40,666 nucleotides of DNA. Origin: an uncultured Lachnospiraceae bacterium (GTDB taxonomy: Bacteria > Bacillota > Clostridia > Lachnospirales > Lachnospiraceae). Position numbers and translations under genes: made by a program. Positions within the stretch are counted from its first letter, which is position 1. The number at the start of each line of letters is the position of its first letter. Location of the stretch: the NCBI GenBank assembly GCA_947623185.1, contig CANQGL010000015.1, forward strand, positions 1-40,666, read 5' to 3'. This document shows, one piece after another, positions 39,947 through 40,666 of the stretch. A model generated the notes under the pieces. The model saw nothing but the letters and a program-made list of their open reading frames with translations, did not search any database and was not told the DNA's origin.

Positions 39947-40083
39947 TCGATTCAGAGTGATCCTGAAAGGGAATCAACATCATTGCAACCGCAATGTCAT
40001 AGTGTTCCACCCTTATGGGGCTGCTCTAGGATGAACGCGGAGATCCGCGTTCCGCTGTAGATTAGTAACAGGAGGAAAGAAGA
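39947..40083 (+). other. Structured spacer between rpsJ and rplC
   Basis: 137 bases without a gene, long for this operon. Hairpins CATTGC-AACC-GCAATG (39981-39996) and GAACGCGGA / TCCGCGTTC (40033-40041 with 40044-40052) are present, separated by a pyrimidine-rich stretch. No T run follows either stem, so neither is a terminator. The rplC ribosome binding site AGGAGGAAAG lies at its end. Confidence 0.55.
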
Positions 40084-40666
40084 ATGAAGAAAGCGATCTT
40101 AGCAACGAAAGTCGGAATGACCCAGGTCTTCAACGACGCGGGAATGCTCATTCCGGTAACGGTTCTTCAGGCCGGACCCTGCGTGGTAACACAGGTCAAG
40201 ACCGAGGAGAACGACGGCTACAAAGCCGTTCAGGTCGGCTTTGTGGACAAGAGAGAGAAACTTGTTTCGAAGCCGGTCAAAGGCCATTTCGAGAAGGCCG
40301 GCGTATCTTACAAGAGATATGTGAGAGAATTCCGTTTTGAGAATTCCGAAGACTACAATGTAAAAGACGAGATCAAGGCCGACATCTTCGCCGCAGGCGA
40401 CAAGGTCGACGCTACGGCGGTTTCCAAGGGAAAAGGTTTCCAGGGCGCGATCAAGAGACTGGGACAGCACAGAGGACCGATGGCTCATGGTTCCAAGTTC
40501 CACCGCCATCAGGGTTCCAACGGTTCCGCCACGACTCCGGGCCGCGTGTTCAAGGGCAAAGGAATGCCGGGACACATGGGCAGCAAGAAAGTTACGACCC
40601 AGAATCTTGAAGTTGTCAGAGTTGACGCAGAAAACAATCTGATCCTGGTCAAGGGCGCAGTACCCG
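40084..40666 (+). CDS. rplC: 50S ribosomal protein L3 (partial, runs off the window)
   Basis: 194 codons are visible from ATG 40084 with no stop before the window ends. [36 protein letters not shown], the conserved [42 protein letters not shown] and [20 protein letters not shown] are typical of L3, which binds 23S rRNA near the peptidyl transferase centre. Only about the last 15 residues are missing. Confidence 0.97.
   Translation, partial: MKKAILATKVGMTQVFNDAGMLIPVTVLQAGPCVVTQVKTEENDGYKAVQVGFVDKREKLVSKPVKGHFEKAGVSYKRYVREFRFENSEDYNVKDEIKADIFAAGDKVDATAVSKGKGFQGAIKRLGQHRGPMAHGSKFHRHQGSNGSATTPGRVFKGKGMPGHMGSKKVTTQNLEVVRVDAENNLILVKGAVP

Overview
The window looks like chromosomal DNA of a GC-rich Clostridia member, most likely Lachnospiraceae. 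The supports are the gene order PucR/CdaR-type regulator-ftsE-ftsX-M23 peptidase-S41 protease, a structured S10 ribosomal operon leader, strong AGGAGG ribosome binding sites, frequent TTG/GTG starts, an MscL with a C-terminal zinc ribbon, a YtaF-type protein, and five tRNA genes of which none encodes the 3' CCA. This is inference from gene content; no database search was possible.

Layout. (1) 1-275: tRNA-Met (first base outside the window), tRNA-Asp, tRNA-Leu. (2) 259-1735: a 1.4 kb insertion bounded by a perfect 47-bp direct repeat made of the tRNA-Leu 3' end and its terminator. It carries an unannotated 26-residue holin-like type I toxin, a converging antisense RNA with a consensus promoter, and a LexA/CI-type self-cleaving repressor, but no recombinase. 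(3) 1849-6627: a phosphorelay and cyclic-di-GMP module (hybrid histidine kinase with solute-binding sensor, response regulator with HD-GYP and GGDEF domains, HPt protein). (4) 6747-16321: a tightly packed ten-gene cell-surface polymer locus (DUF4434 glycosidase-like protein, hendecad coiled-coil membrane protein, two small membrane proteins, processive GT2 glycosyltransferase, polytopic membrane protein, Cthe_2159-like carbohydrate-binding lipoprotein, CotH-kinase lipoprotein, VTC-type polymerase domain protein, DUF4956 membrane protein). (5) 16400-22344: tRNA-Arg, D-aminoacylase-type amidohydrolase, lipoprotein-anchored barnase with barstar, YgjP-type metallopeptidase, RecJ-like exonuclease, GlyA. 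(6) 22427-28204: Ca2+-type P-ATPase, convergent YtaF/MntP-like protein, MscL, TruA, RsgI-like membrane protein. (7) 28297-33747: tRNA-Gln, TraX-like protein, aminotransferase, acyl-ACP thioesterase, CvfB, RidA, and an ABC ATPase-like protein that has lost most catalytic motifs. (8) 33890-39256: CdaR-like regulator, FtsE, FtsX, EnvC-like M23 protein, CtpA-like protease. (9) 39370-40666: promoter and structured leader of the S10 operon, rpsJ, and the start of rplC.

How it fits together. Regions 3 and 4 are adjacent, co-directional and almost gap-free, so the best candidate for an undescribed system is a phosphorelay/c-di-GMP-controlled surface glycan machine in which CotH-kinase and VTC-type proteins may add phosphate to, or build phosphate polymer on, a GT2-made polysaccharide. 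The second candidate is the tRNA-Leu insertion, a minimal integrated element that seems reduced to its attachment repeats, its addiction module and its repressor. The FtsEX/M23/CtpA block is a conserved divisome peptidoglycan-hydrolase activation unit.
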